A DNA stretch of 40,850 nucleotides, from NCBI GenBank assembly GCA_000993595.1, contig LBWJ01000014.1, forward strand, positions 1 through 40,850, given 5' to 3'. Positions 7,835 to 15,464 of this stretch are shown in pieces. How positions within the stretch are numbered: position 1 is the stretch's first letter; each line of letters begins with the position of its first letter. The DNA comes from Candidatus Peregrinibacteria bacterium GW2011_GWC2_39_14. Its GTDB lineage: Bacteria > Patescibacteriota > Gracilibacteria > UBA1369 > UBA12463. Position numbers and translations under genes: made by a program. Below the pieces are notes generated by a model that had not been told where the DNA came from, ran no database searches, and saw nothing but the letters and a program-made list of their open reading frames with translations.

Positions 7835-9454
7835 ATGGAGAATTTTGACTTAGAGCAATTTGGAAAAGTGCATAGAGGAATTCTTGAAATCGCACTCGAA
7901 ATACAAGAAAGAGTGGATAGATTGAACGAGCAAGCTTTTAATAAAGGTGGAATTTCGGATAGATTGGGCGTTATTGCCTCTGATATTATTAGCGGCGCAA
8001 GTGTTAGGGGAATTCGCGCGGAACTTAATGCTGTTCTTTCAAGATTGAAACAAAGAGAAGGCATCGATAGTAAAAATCCGCTTTATGATAATAGAAGCAT
8101 TTTGAGAAAAGACGAATTCAGAAAATTGCCGCGCAATCTTTGGAAAACAGTTCTGGAAGTTTTGGTTGCGCCGGCTGATCGCGTTTCATTGCCGGAAAAC
8201 ATGCAGGTGGAAGAGGCTTTTAGATATTTATCTATAGATCCAAATCGTGTTCAGAACGGTTTTTTTGATCACAGATTAGGCATGCATCACGATCCGGAAT
8301 CAATAAAAGCAATGCTTGTTCGACTTCAACCTTTAAAAGAAGGCAGAGGAGAAGGAAGCGATGAAACGCATAGGTTTTACGTCGTTAGAGAAGGAGATAA
8401 TAAAGGTACTTTGATTGGAACACAGAAGCAAAATGATCGTAAGATTTTATATTCAACGGATTTATATGGAGCTCTGATGCGCCAGGATCATGTTTTAAAC
8501 GATGAAAGTGACATTCTTGTTCTCGAAGAAATTGAAAGAGTTGTTGGTGAAATTATTAGAGAGGTTTCGGATAAATGGCATGAACTTAAAGACGATAACG
8601 AAAGAAGGCGTCTCATAATTTCAAAGCTGCAAAAGATCGTTAATGGCTTGAAGCACGTAAAAAACGAAGATAAGAAAAGGATGAGAGAAATTCTGAATTC
8701 ATGTAATACAAAAGACAGCAGGGGCCGTGAAAATCCAAGTGCATTTTTGGCACGCATAACTCAAGTAGTTTCTGAGGCAGGTAGGGACTTGGTGGCGATA
8801 AGAAGAAGGCAGATGAGAGGCATAAGAGGCCATGTTGTGCAGGACCGAAATATAATTAAAGCTCAAATACAGGCCTGCGGTCAGCCATTTAAGGATTTTT
8901 ACGAAGAAACGGTAAGGGGCGTGGCAGACGAAAATTCTCCAATTCAACATTTTTTAAAAGCAAAAGATAGGTTGGATATAGCGGGACTTGAGGCGGACGT
9001 GAAAGGCCGTCTTGAGCAAATGGACGCGATTAAAATACAACCGTTTTTGACAGTTGCCGGAGAATTTAAAGAGGCAGCCGGCAAATTTTTAAAGTTAATT
9101 GAAGATGGCAGGGCAAGAGGTCATGCATCCAAAAAAGAGCTTACAAAAGCCTATGTTGAGATTTTTATAGTCTGCAAAAACGAACAAATTTTAAGGCTGT
9201 TAAAGCTTCTAAATTATAAATTATCGTTTACTTCAGCTTTGGCAATGAATCTTTCGGCGGAAGAGGAGTTAAAAAGAATTTTTGACCTTATAACTTCGTG
9301 GCCGGCAGATTTTGTGCCGTATTTAGAAGAAGGGCCAAATACAGGAAAGCATAATCAATATTTGATTTTAGTTGCAAAATTAACGGCAACTTTTAGAGAA
9401 AATGGTCTTACCGCTTTAAAGAAAGAATTGAAAAAAGGAGTCGCGGAAATTTAA
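7835..9454 (+). CDS. Unrecognised soluble helical protein
   Basis: 539 aa; I do not recognise a family. There is no signal peptide and no membrane segment. The sequence is rich in charged residues and predicted helices, particularly about residues 215-300 (EEIERVVGEI..., KDDNERRRLII...) and 380-450. A compact stretch at about 175-215 (HRFYVVREGDNKGTLIGTQ) has beta-strand character and may be a small separate domain. No catalytic motif is evident. Codon use looks like that of neighbours, so recent transfer is not suggested. It has its own promoter and converges with dcd, the two stop codons overlapping by 4 bp. Likely a lineage-restricted protein. Confidence 0.65.
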   Translation: MENFDLEQFGKVHRGILEIALEIQERVDRLNEQAFNKGGISDRLGVIASDIISGASVRGIRAELNAVLSRLKQREGIDSKNPLYDNRSILRKDEFRKLPRNLWKTVLEVLVAPADRVSLPENMQVEEAFRYLSIDPNRVQNGFFDHRLGMHHDPESIKAMLVRLQPLKEGRGEGSDETHRFYVVREGDNKGTLIGTQKQNDRKILYSTDLYGALMRQDHVLNDESDILVLEEIERVVGEIIREVSDKWHELKDDNERRRLIISKLQKIVNGLKHVKNEDKKRMREILNSCNTKDSRGRENPSAFLARITQVVSEAGRDLVAIRRRQMRGIRGHVVQDRNIIKAQIQACGQPFKDFYEETVRGVADENSPIQHFLKAKDRLDIAGLEADVKGRLEQMDAIKIQPFLTVAGEFKEAAGKFLKLIEDGRARGHASKKELTKAYVEIFIVCKNEQILRLLKLLNYKLSFTSALAMNLSAEEELKRIFDLITSWPADFVPYLEEGPNTGKHNQYLILVAKLTATFRENGLTALKKELKKGVAEI

Positions 9455-9984
9455 ACCTCCAAATCTTTATAAACCCTGCTCCCAACAGATCTGTCCTGCT
9501 TTTGGTATTTTCCGTTATACGGCTTTTCCGCAGCCTGATCCATTTTGCAAAAAACGAGCTGGCAGATGCGGCGACCGGCCTGGAGCTTTATCGGCAAAGA
9601 ATTCGCGTTATAAATTTCAAGCGTTATTTTTCCTTCAAATCCGGGGTCAACCCAGCCTGCATTTTGAATAAAAAGACCCATTCTTCCAATCGAGCTTCTT
9701 CCTTCAACAAAAGCCGTTAAGTCATTTGGCAACTTCACGTATTCCATGGTTGTCGCAAGCAAAAAGCTTTTTGGCGGAACCGTTATGGTCTCGCCTTCAA
9801 TTTCGCGATATTTAATTTCAGAATCAAGGGTAAGCGAATCCATTCCGGTGTCATCAACGATCAAATAGTGCGTCCCAAGACGGCAATCAATAGATGCGGG
9901 CTGTATTGAATGTTCAGAGATCGGCTCAACGGTGAGCTCGCCCGAATCTAGCATTTTCTTCAATGTTTTGTCTGAAAGTATCAT
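9451..9984 (-). CDS. dcd: dCTP deaminase
   Basis: 177 aa. Deaminates dCTP to dUTP for thymidylate synthesis; homotrimer of the dUTPase fold. Starting at 9984, the protein begins MILSDKTLKK, the usual opening of the family. The active-site block is intact: GRSSIGRMGLF, then AGWVDPGFEGKITLEI with the catalytic Glu in the last part, and a C-terminal SVGSRVY segment. The frame is open five codons further to 9999, but that ATG would overlap the TACAAT -10 box. TACAAT-N6-ATG places the transcript start at the ATG. Divergent from the ferritin-like gene; convergent with the gene at 7835. Whether it also hydrolyses dUTP cannot be told. Confidence 0.92.
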   Translation of the reverse strand: MILSDKTLKKMLDSGELTVEPISEHSIQPASIDCRLGTHYLIVDDTGMDSLTLDSEIKYREIEGETITVPPKSFLLATTMEYVKLPNDLTAFVEGRSSIGRMGLFIQNAGWVDPGFEGKITLEIYNANSLPIKLQAGRRICQLVFCKMDQAAEKPYNGKYQKQDRSVGSRVYKDLEV

Positions 9985-9990
9985 AAGCGC

Positions 9991-9996
9991 ATTGTA
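9991..9996 (-). promoter_or_regulatory. Leaderless -10 box of dcd
   Basis: TACAAT on the minus strand, then six bases, then the dcd ATG at 9984. The family-typical MILSD start confirms that the spacing marks the true start. The -35 region is weak. Confidence 0.55.
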
Positions 9997-10048
9997 CATT
10001 TTTTACGTAATACATTAAAATGAATTTACAAATTAACAAAAAAACATC

Positions 10049-10465
10049 ATGACAAAACAGGAATTTATCGATTTGTTGAACAAGGATTTGAGCCTTGAGT
10101 ATGCGGCTGCTGTTCAATATATACAGCATGCGGCAAAAATGACGGGTGCACAGTATCAGACAATCCAAAAAGAGCTTATTATTCACGCAAATGAGGAAAT
10201 TGGTCATGCAATTTCACTCGCAGATCACATCGCAAACATGGGAGGCGAGCCAACTCTTGATATCGGTCCTCGTGAAACGGATAAAGATAGCAAGGTGATG
10301 CTTGAGCAAGACTTGAAAGGCGAAACAGACGCGGTAAATCGCTATAAAGCAAGAACCGCACAAGCAGAACAGCTTGGCGAATATGGCGTAAAGCGCGCTC
10401 TCGAAGACATTTTAATCATGGAAATGGAGCACGAAAAAGATCTTAAAATGGCACTCGGGTTATAA
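10049..10465 (+). CDS. Ferritin-like diiron protein
   Basis: 138-aa four-helix-bundle protein of the ferritin-like superfamily, close to bacterioferritin and DPS-like diiron proteins. Metal-ligand residues are well placed: Glu17 on helix A, Glu50 and His53 in EEIGH on helix B, Glu92 on helix C, and Glu125/His128 in EMEHE on helix D. Expected role is iron storage or oxidation, or peroxide protection, in the cytoplasm. No heme-ligand Met is obvious, so a true bacterioferritin is not claimed. The start follows an A-rich leader with no Shine-Dalgarno. Behind the gene, ATTCG/CGAAT could form a weak hairpin. Confidence 0.8.
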   Translation: MTKQEFIDLLNKDLSLEYAAAVQYIQHAAKMTGAQYQTIQKELIIHANEEIGHAISLADHIANMGGEPTLDIGPRETDKDSKVMLEQDLKGETDAVNRYKARTAQAEQLGEYGVKRALEDILIMEMEHEKDLKMALGL

Positions 10466-10490
10466 TTCGCGTTTAAAAATCGAATTTCAT

Positions 10491-10519
10491 TTGACAAATG
10501 CACTGGTTTTTGATTTAAT
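10491..10519 (+). promoter_or_regulatory. Promoter of the gene at 10548
   Basis: TTGACA (10491-10496), 17-bp spacer, TTTAAT (10514-10519). Transcription would start near the AACCCC tract, giving a leader of about 22 bases. Confidence 0.65.
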
Positions 10520-10547
10520 AAACCCCTATTTGTTAAAATAAAAAAAT

Positions 10548-11543
10548 ATGGACGCACCAGCGGCAGCGCCAGAGGTTGTGCTTGATGAAAGCGAACAAAT
10601 CTTGCTTGTGAATCTCGCAAAGAGATATTTTGCAGGAACTCTTAATAAAGGTATGAGAAGAGCTGACAGTGAAGAGCTGGTTCAAAAAATGGAAAAAGCG
10701 ATTCGTGAAAAAATGGCCATTCTTGAAAGATTTATGGGCAGCCATGGAGGTTTTGACGTAAGGTGGATGGTAAGCGGTGACAGTAAGGAAGGCGCTCAAA
10801 GAATAATAGAAAGTCTTTTTGCAACAGGCGAGTTAAATTTCAATCCAAAATTAAGCGATGATGATATAAAAAATATAGGTATCGCACGCCAATGTTTGGG
10901 ATTGATGATTGGTGATTTTCATGAAGCAAATAGAAAGCATCACCAAGTGCCGGTGGATGAAAATGCGGAAATTACGGGTGCGGCTCAGCGCGCGGTCGCA
11001 GAAGATGGATCATTTTATTTTCGAGGCACTGATCAAGTTCCTTTTAGAAACGAGGTTAGACACAGACTCGTAAAAGCATCGGGATGGGCATCCATAGTCA
11101 GCAGAGATCCGGAAAAGCATCTATATATGAGCCTTTTAAGGGGCACCCACGAAATGCTTGGTATTTTAGGCGCAAGCTGTGACCTTGAAATGATATGCGG
11201 AGTTTTGAAAGGTTTCTACGCAGACAGATTGAAGGATGGTTTTGCTTTTGTAGTTCAAGCTGATATTAAGGGGGATAAATTAAGCTATAATACTTATTTT
11301 AGAAAAAGACACATAGATTCAATAAGCTTTGGTACGCCGGTCAAAAAGGGCGTGAGCATTGCAGATTTGGACAGTGAAATGATGTCACTTTATAAAGCTG
11401 AAACAGAGGGAACAATGGCAATTGCCGTGCCAAAAATGAGCGGAGATGAAGAAAATGCAAAAGTTGAATTCGATCTTTATATAGTTGAATCAGAGCGTTC
11501 TGACCAAGCTCGCGGCAGCAATCCTGGCTTTAATGGTGGCTGA
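10548..11543 (+). CDS. Unrecognised soluble protein
   Basis: 331 aa, no family recognised. No signal peptide or membrane segment. The N-terminus is Ala-rich (MDAPAAAPEVV). Residues about 15-65 look helical, and about 250-310 look like alternating strands (FVVQADIKGDKLSYNTYF, then later FDLYIVESE). The tail is a Gly-rich, probably disordered end. There is an HHQVP segment at about 131-135, but no clear metal site. It is preceded by a very good promoter and stands alone between the ferritin-like gene and the ABC exporter, each of which has its own start region. Probably lineage-restricted. Confidence 0.65.
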   Translation: MDAPAAAPEVVLDESEQILLVNLAKRYFAGTLNKGMRRADSEELVQKMEKAIREKMAILERFMGSHGGFDVRWMVSGDSKEGAQRIIESLFATGELNFNPKLSDDDIKNIGIARQCLGLMIGDFHEANRKHHQVPVDENAEITGAAQRAVAEDGSFYFRGTDQVPFRNEVRHRLVKASGWASIVSRDPEKHLYMSLLRGTHEMLGILGASCDLEMICGVLKGFYADRLKDGFAFVVQADIKGDKLSYNTYFRKRHIDSISFGTPVKKGVSIADLDSEMMSLYKAETEGTMAIAVPKMSGDEENAKVEFDLYIVESERSDQARGSNPGFNGG

Positions 11544-11560
11544 AAAACTACCTCCGTCCT
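11543..11560 (-). repeat. Dispersed GGACGGAGG motif, copy 2
   Basis: Reading the minus strand, GGACGGAGGTAGTTTTTC matches the copy at 7767-7784 at 17 of 18 positions. It overlaps the last stop base of the upstream gene and lies about 10 bp before the next -35 box. Confidence 0.5.
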
Positions 11561-11569
11561 TTATTTTGC

Positions 11570-11598
11570 TTGACAATCACCCCCTTTACTGATTTAAT
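11570..11598 (+). promoter_or_regulatory. Promoter of the ABC exporter gene
   Basis: TTGACA (11570-11575), 17-bp spacer, TTTAAT (11593-11598), identical boxes and spacing to the promoter at 10491. It is followed by an inverted repeat, CTTCCAT (11602-11608) and ATGGAAG (11622-11628), next to the start codon. Confidence 0.65.
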
Positions 11599-11629
11599 AT
11601 ACTTCCATAGCAATTAATCGCATGGAAGC

Positions 11630-13465
11630 ATGACAAAGTATAATACCGCCAAAACACTGGGATTTTTCTGGAAGCACGTGAAAAAATACAAATTAATCGC
11701 GAGCATTATTGTTTTGTGTATATTTATCGGTATTAGCGCCAGCATGGTTACGCCATTTTTATACAAAAACTTTTTTAACATCATGGTTGGAACAGGCGAT
11801 AAAGAAGTGCTTTATAAAAGCTTGATAACAATCATATTTTACGTACTTGGTATAAACATTGTTGAGTGGATTGTTTGGCGAGTTTCCGGAGCTTTAAATA
11901 CATATTTCCAGCCAAAAATCATTTCAAATATTTTGAATGAATGTTTTGAATATCTGCACGGTCATTCTTATTCATTTTTTAATGATAATTTTACAGGAGC
12001 GCTTCTGAAACGCGTTAGTCGCATGGGGCACGCTTTTGAAAATACGTGTGATAGAGTGAGCTGGGATTTGATTCCATTGGCAATACGAGTCGTTGGGACT
12101 CTCTGCGTTTTGTTTTATTTACATTACTTGCTTGGGCTGGCAATGCTCGTATGGGTTGTTGTATTTATAGCGATTGCATATGCTTTGTCGATGTATAAGC
12201 TGAAATTTAATATAAAGAAATCTGAAGCTGATACAAAAGTTACAGCGGTTCTTGCGGATACGATTTCAAATAATATAAATATTAAACTTTTTTCAGGATT
12301 CAATTATGAGCAGGCAAGGTTTGGAGAAGCCACGGAAAGTTGGTTCAGAAAAACAAAAAAGAGCTTCGATATAGATGTGATTATTGAGGCGTTTCAGGGG
12401 GCGTTTATGATCGCTATAGATTTATTGATTTTATATATTGCGGTTATTTTATGGCGAAAAAACCTTCTTACAGTAGGGGACTTTGTGCTTATTCAAGCGT
12501 ATTTATTGGAAATCTTTCTTCAGCTCTGGAACTTTGGCAGAGTTATAAGGAGTCTTTATGAGCATCTTGCTAATGCGGACGAGATGACCGAAATTTTGAA
12601 TAAACCATATGAGGTTAAAGATAAAATGAACGCAAAAATGCTTGATGTTTCGATCGGAAAAATCGAATTTAAAAACGTTAATTTTTCATATGATGATGGT
12701 GCGGAAATTATGAACGATTTGTCTTTTGAGGTTAAACCGGGCGAAAAAATCGCATTAATTGGCCCTTCCGGAGGTGGAAAATCAACAATCGTTAAATTGC
12801 TTTTAAGGCTTTATAATCTGAAAAAAGGAGATATTTTTATCGACGGGCAAAATATTGCAGATGTCACGCAAGATAGTTTAAGGCAAGCGATTGCGCTCGT
12901 TCCACAGGACCCAATTTTATTCCACAGAACGCTTATGGACAACATTCGTTATGGAAAAAGGAATGCAACGGAGGCGGAAGTTATTGAAGCCGCAAAGCTT
13001 GCACACGCACATGAATTTGTCAGTAAATTTAAAGCCGGTTATGAATCTTTTGTTGGAGAACGTGGAATAAAACTTTCCGGCGGCGAGCGTCAAAGGGTGG
13101 CTATTGCAAGAGCGATTTTGGCAAATCCAAAAATCTTGATTTTGGATGAAGCAACAAGTCAGCTTGATTCTGAGTCAGAACTTTTTATCAAAGAAGCTTT
13201 GAAGGTTTTGATGGCGGGAAAAACTTCGTTTGTGATTGCGCACAGGCTTTCAACCATCATGCAAATGGATCGAATTTTTGTTATTGAAAATGGGAGAATC
13301 GCGGAACAAGGTACGCACAAAACTTTGCTTGAAAAAGACGGTGGTATTTATAAAAAACTTTGGGACTTGCAGGTGAATGGGTTTATTAAGCAGATTGAAG
13401 AGGGCGAAGAAGAGTGCGACGAAAACAAATCGATAATCACGCAGAAACCGGAAGACCTTACTTAA
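11630..13465 (+). CDS. ABC exporter, fused permease-ATPase
   Basis: 611-aa half-transporter of the MsbA/multidrug type that would work as a homodimer in the membrane. The N-terminal transmembrane domain (about 20-310) has six hydrophobic segments. The ATPase domain has Walker A GPSGGGKS (378-385), Q-loop Gln426, signature LSGGERQ (482-488), Walker B ending DEATS (506-510) and the switch His538 in IAHRLS, so it should be active. Substrate (lipid, drug or peptide) is unknown. There is no peptidase domain. A three-codon ORF, ATGGAAGCATGA, overlaps the start codon (ATGA) inside the leader. It converges on the phosphoesterase gene with an 8-bp overlap. Confidence 0.93.
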   Translation: MTKYNTAKTLGFFWKHVKKYKLIASIIVLCIFIGISASMVTPFLYKNFFNIMVGTGDKEVLYKSLITIIFYVLGINIVEWIVWRVSGALNTYFQPKIISNILNECFEYLHGHSYSFFNDNFTGALLKRVSRMGHAFENTCDRVSWDLIPLAIRVVGTLCVLFYLHYLLGLAMLVWVVVFIAIAYALSMYKLKFNIKKSEADTKVTAVLADTISNNINIKLFSGFNYEQARFGEATESWFRKTKKSFDIDVIIEAFQGAFMIAIDLLILYIAVILWRKNLLTVGDFVLIQAYLLEIFLQLWNFGRVIRSLYEHLANADEMTEILNKPYEVKDKMNAKMLDVSIGKIEFKNVNFSYDDGAEIMNDLSFEVKPGEKIALIGPSGGGKSTIVKLLLRLYNLKKGDIFIDGQNIADVTQDSLRQAIALVPQDPILFHRTLMDNIRYGKRNATEAEVIEAAKLAHAHEFVSKFKAGYESFVGERGIKLSGGERQRVAIARAILANPKILILDEATSQLDSESELFIKEALKVLMAGKTSFVIAHRLSTIMQMDRIFVIENGRIAEQGTHKTLLEKDGGIYKKLWDLQVNGFIKQIEEGEEECDENKSIITQKPEDLT

Positions 13466-14567
13466 TCATTTTTATCAAAACGATTTCCGGAGAATTTCCG
13501 ACCCGCATTGGTGGGCCCCAAGTTCCAACGCCATTTGAAGTGTAAATTTGCATGTCCCCAAATAAATTCAGGCCATAGTCATAGCCCTTATAAATCAGAT
13601 GTGTAAGCCAATTATAAGGATAAATTTGTCCAACGTGTGTGTGTCCGGAAAGCTGAAAAGAGACACCGGCGTCGTTTGCGACATCAAGGTTTGTAGGCGA
13701 GTGTTTTATCAAAATGCTCGGTTTGGATTTATTGATTTTCATACCATCTAAAATTTCTTTAAATTTATTTTTGTTGCTTGTGGTCGCATAATCCACGCCA
13801 ATGATTTGCAAGTCATCCAAGTCAGTCATCATGTTGTTCATAACAACGACTCCGGCGCGATCAATTGCGTTTTCATATTTTTTATCACTATCAAATTTTT
13901 CGTGATTTCCAGTTACAAAATAAACTCCGCGAAATGCTTTCAAGTTTTCAAGCGGCTTTGTAAGTCCGGAAATATCATCGATATGTCCATCATAATAATC
14001 TCCGCCAATAAAAATTAAATCAGGCTTAAGCGCCATGATTTTATCTACGATTTTATTTGCAAAATCCGCGCCAATAATTTTTCCAACATGAATGTCGCTG
14101 ATGAACGCAATCGTTTTATTTTCCCATGTCTTAGGCAAATTTGGCAGTTTCACTTCGATTTCGCGAATCTGCGGGAACGTCGCATTAACGATTCCATAAA
14201 TGCTAATCAAAACAGCAAGTCCAAACAGAGTTCCGGCAGTGATTTTAAAATGTAATTTGCCGAATTTTAATTTATTAAATTTGAGTTTCGCAAGTTTAAA
14301 AATGCCATAAACAGCCCAGCAAAGCACGCTCGCCCAAAAGAAAAAATGTATAAATCCAAGCCATGATGCGGCGATTAAATAAAACCAAGCAAAAGGAAGA
14401 ATTTCAGATAAAACAAAGCTTACACCAAAAAATATAAGAGCAACTTTCAATGCCAATTTAATCCGCTTATTTTTTATATCAAAAAATCGCACTAAGGTCT
14501 TGTAAAAAAGAAAATGCCCAAGTGCAAAGATGAGCTGGATGATGATAATGGCGATTGCAAAACCCAT
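13458..14567 (-). CDS. Membrane-anchored metallophosphoesterase (YkuE-like)
   Basis: 369 aa. The N-terminal part (1-130) has four or more hydrophobic segments. The rest is a calcineurin-like phosphoesterase with all five motifs: SDIHVG (157-162), GGDYYDG (188-194), GNHE (220-223), KHSP (288-291) and SGHTHVG (307-313). These bind two metals and cleave phosphoester bonds; related proteins include YkuE and UDP-diacylglucosamine hydrolase-like enzymes acting at the membrane. The substrate is not determined. The catalytic domain follows the last membrane helix, so its side of the membrane depends on topology that I cannot settle. The ATG at 14567 is preceded by CACCTCC, the complement of a Shine-Dalgarno, not by one. 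Confidence 0.87.
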   Translation of the reverse strand: MGFAIAIIIIQLIFALGHFLFYKTLVRFFDIKNKRIKLALKVALIFFGVSFVLSEILPFAWFYLIAASWLGFIHFFFWASVLCWAVYGIFKLAKLKFNKLKFGKLHFKITAGTLFGLAVLISIYGIVNATFPQIREIEVKLPNLPKTWENKTIAFISDIHVGKIIGADFANKIVDKIMALKPDLIFIGGDYYDGHIDDISGLTKPLENLKAFRGVYFVTGNHEKFDSDKKYENAIDRAGVVVMNNMMTDLDDLQIIGVDYATTSNKNKFKEILDGMKINKSKPSILIKHSPTNLDVANDAGVSFQLSGHTHVGQIYPYNWLTHLIYKGYDYGLNLFGDMQIYTSNGVGTWGPPMRVGNSPEIVLIKMIK

Positions 14568-14582
14568 AGTTTTTTAGGAGGT

Positions 14583-14634
14583 GTCGCCTTCGGCGACGTT
14601 TTATTTATATGGAGCAACCGCTTCGCTATTGCTC
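14583..14634 (-). repeat. tRNA-Phe 3' flank: two-hairpin repeat
   Basis: Starting one base after the encoded CCA of tRNA-Phe: a hairpin with stem GAGCAA/TTGCTC around an AGCGAAGCG core, an AT spacer beginning CATATAAA, then a second hairpin GTCGCC-GAA-GGCGAC. The same order follows tRNA-Gly at 15181-15229 on the other strand, with the first hairpin identical. There is no T-run. Confidence 0.75.
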
Positions 14635-14709
14635 TGGTGCCGGGGGACAGAATTGGACTGTCGACACCACGATTTTCAGTCGTGTGCTCTACCACTGAGC
14701 TACCCCGGC
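14635..14709 (-). tRNA. tRNA-Phe (GAA)
   Basis: 75 nt with encoded CCA. Acceptor stem GCCGGGG/CCCCGGC with discriminator A. D arm GCTCAGTGGTAGAGC. Anticodon stem ACGAC/ATCGT variants around the loop CTGAAAA give anticodon GAA. The T arm contains TCCAATTC. A minus-strand -10-like TATAGT lies just upstream. Its 3' flank carries a repeat shared with tRNA-Gly. Confidence 0.93.
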
Positions 14710-14812
14710 GTATTAACTATAAAAACCGCTACGCGAATTATTAAACCTTATTCGGGGAAAATAATCAAACAAAATGATATAATTTAACAAATAGATTTTA
14801 AACCCCCAAAAT

Positions 14813-15034
14813 ATGAAAGATCAGTTCAAACGGTTATCTTTTAGATTTGACGCCAGTTTTTTACGCAATTTAACTGTTGCAATCGGCGCTGTTTTTATGT
14901 GGCGTGGAATTTGGGTGCTTGCAGACGCTTATCTTTTTCCCGGCAATCCGCTCGTGAGCAGTATCATTTGCATAGTGGCAGGCATTTTCTTCTTATATTT
15001 GCCTGATTTTGACGAGAGACACCCGCATTTTTAA
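14813..15034 (+). CDS. Small two-helix membrane protein
   Basis: 73 aa, function unknown. A basic N-terminus is followed by two hydrophobic segments (about residues 20-42 and 46-64) and a short acidic/His tail ending DFDERHPHF. No family recognised. A TATAAT at 14778-14783 is placed for a leader of about 23 bases, which ends in an AAACCCCCAAAAT tract before ATG. The gene sits between tRNA-Phe and tRNA-Gly and does not overlap either. Being short, it is supported mainly by the promoter, the clean open frame and plausible membrane topology. Confidence 0.55.
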   Translation: MKDQFKRLSFRFDASFLRNLTVAIGAVFMWRGIWVLADAYLFPGNPLVSSIICIVAGIFFLYLPDFDERHPHF

Positions 15035-15104
15035 AACTTTTCTTGCACTCAAACAATTTTTAGTGTAAATTTTCTCTGCAAATTTCAAATTCATTGAAAA
15101 TATC

Positions 15105-15178
15105 GCGGGTATAGTACAACGGCAGTACGAGACGTTGCCAACGTTTAGATACGGGTTCAATTCCCGTTACCCGCTCCA
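15105..15178 (+). tRNA. tRNA-Gly (GCC)
   Basis: 74 nt with encoded CCA. Acceptor stem GCGGGTA/TACCCGC, discriminator T, anticodon loop TTGCCAA giving GCC, T loop GGTTCAATTC. A possible promoter is TTGCAC (15043-15048) and TAAATT (15066-15071). The 3' flank carries the hairpin repeats also found behind tRNA-Phe. Confidence 0.95.
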
Positions 15179-15180
15179 CA

Positions 15181-15256
15181 GAGCAATAGCGAAGCGGTTG
15201 CTCCATATAAACAAACGTCGCGAAGCGACACCGTAAACCCGTAGCGCAGCGTAGGG
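15181..15256 (+). repeat. tRNA-Gly 3' flank: three-hairpin repeat
   Basis: Two bases after CCA come a hairpin with stem GAGCAA/TTGCTC (15181-15203), a CATATAAA spacer, GTCGC-GAA-GCGAC (15217-15229), then CCCGTAGCGCAGCGTAGGG (15238-15256). The first two parts match the tRNA-Phe flank and the third matches the tRNA-Val flank. REP-like elements are a fair description. Confidence 0.75.
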
Positions 15257-15290
15257 CTTCATTCCCAAGTCCGTATGTGTTTTATATCAT

Positions 15291-15311
15291 TTATGTATAA
15301 GAAATACATAA
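15291..15311. promoter_or_regulatory. Inverted repeat upstream of the short transcription unit
   Basis: TTATGTAT (15291-15298) and ATACATAA (15304-15311) are perfect inverted arms around AAGAA. They are flanked by TTTATATCA direct repeats and overlap the -35 position of the -10 box at 15329, so an operator is plausible. Confidence 0.4.
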
Positions 15312-15325
15312 GATTTATATCACTT

Positions 15326-15411
15326 TGATATAATTTGCATATGGATATAAAAAGCACCCAGTAAGGACAAAGCCTTAAAGGGCTCTTTTTGTGGTAATTC
15401 TGCTTACGGGA
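15326..15411 (+). ncRNA. Candidate short RNA or leader peptide unit
   Basis: An extended -10 (TGATATAAT, 15326-15334) is followed by six bases and ATG at 15341, opening a seven-codon frame MDIKSTQ (15341-15364). Behind it an outer stem, CCC(A)GTAAG with CTTACGGG (15404-15411), encloses AGCC/GGCT and a T-run (15386-15390). It could be a leaderless peptide with an attenuator or a small RNA. The remaining bases up to 15464 show nothing more than the GNAT -10 box. Confidence 0.35.
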
Positions 15412-15464
15412 CATCACGATTTAAGGTATGAGCCAATGAATATGATATAATTTCGACGCTTAAT

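Noticed and set aside
5525..15420. Shared GGGACATC-CG text at about 5519 and 15409 as a repeat
   Set aside because: Only about ten matching bases with unlike flanks; expected by chance in a window of this size.
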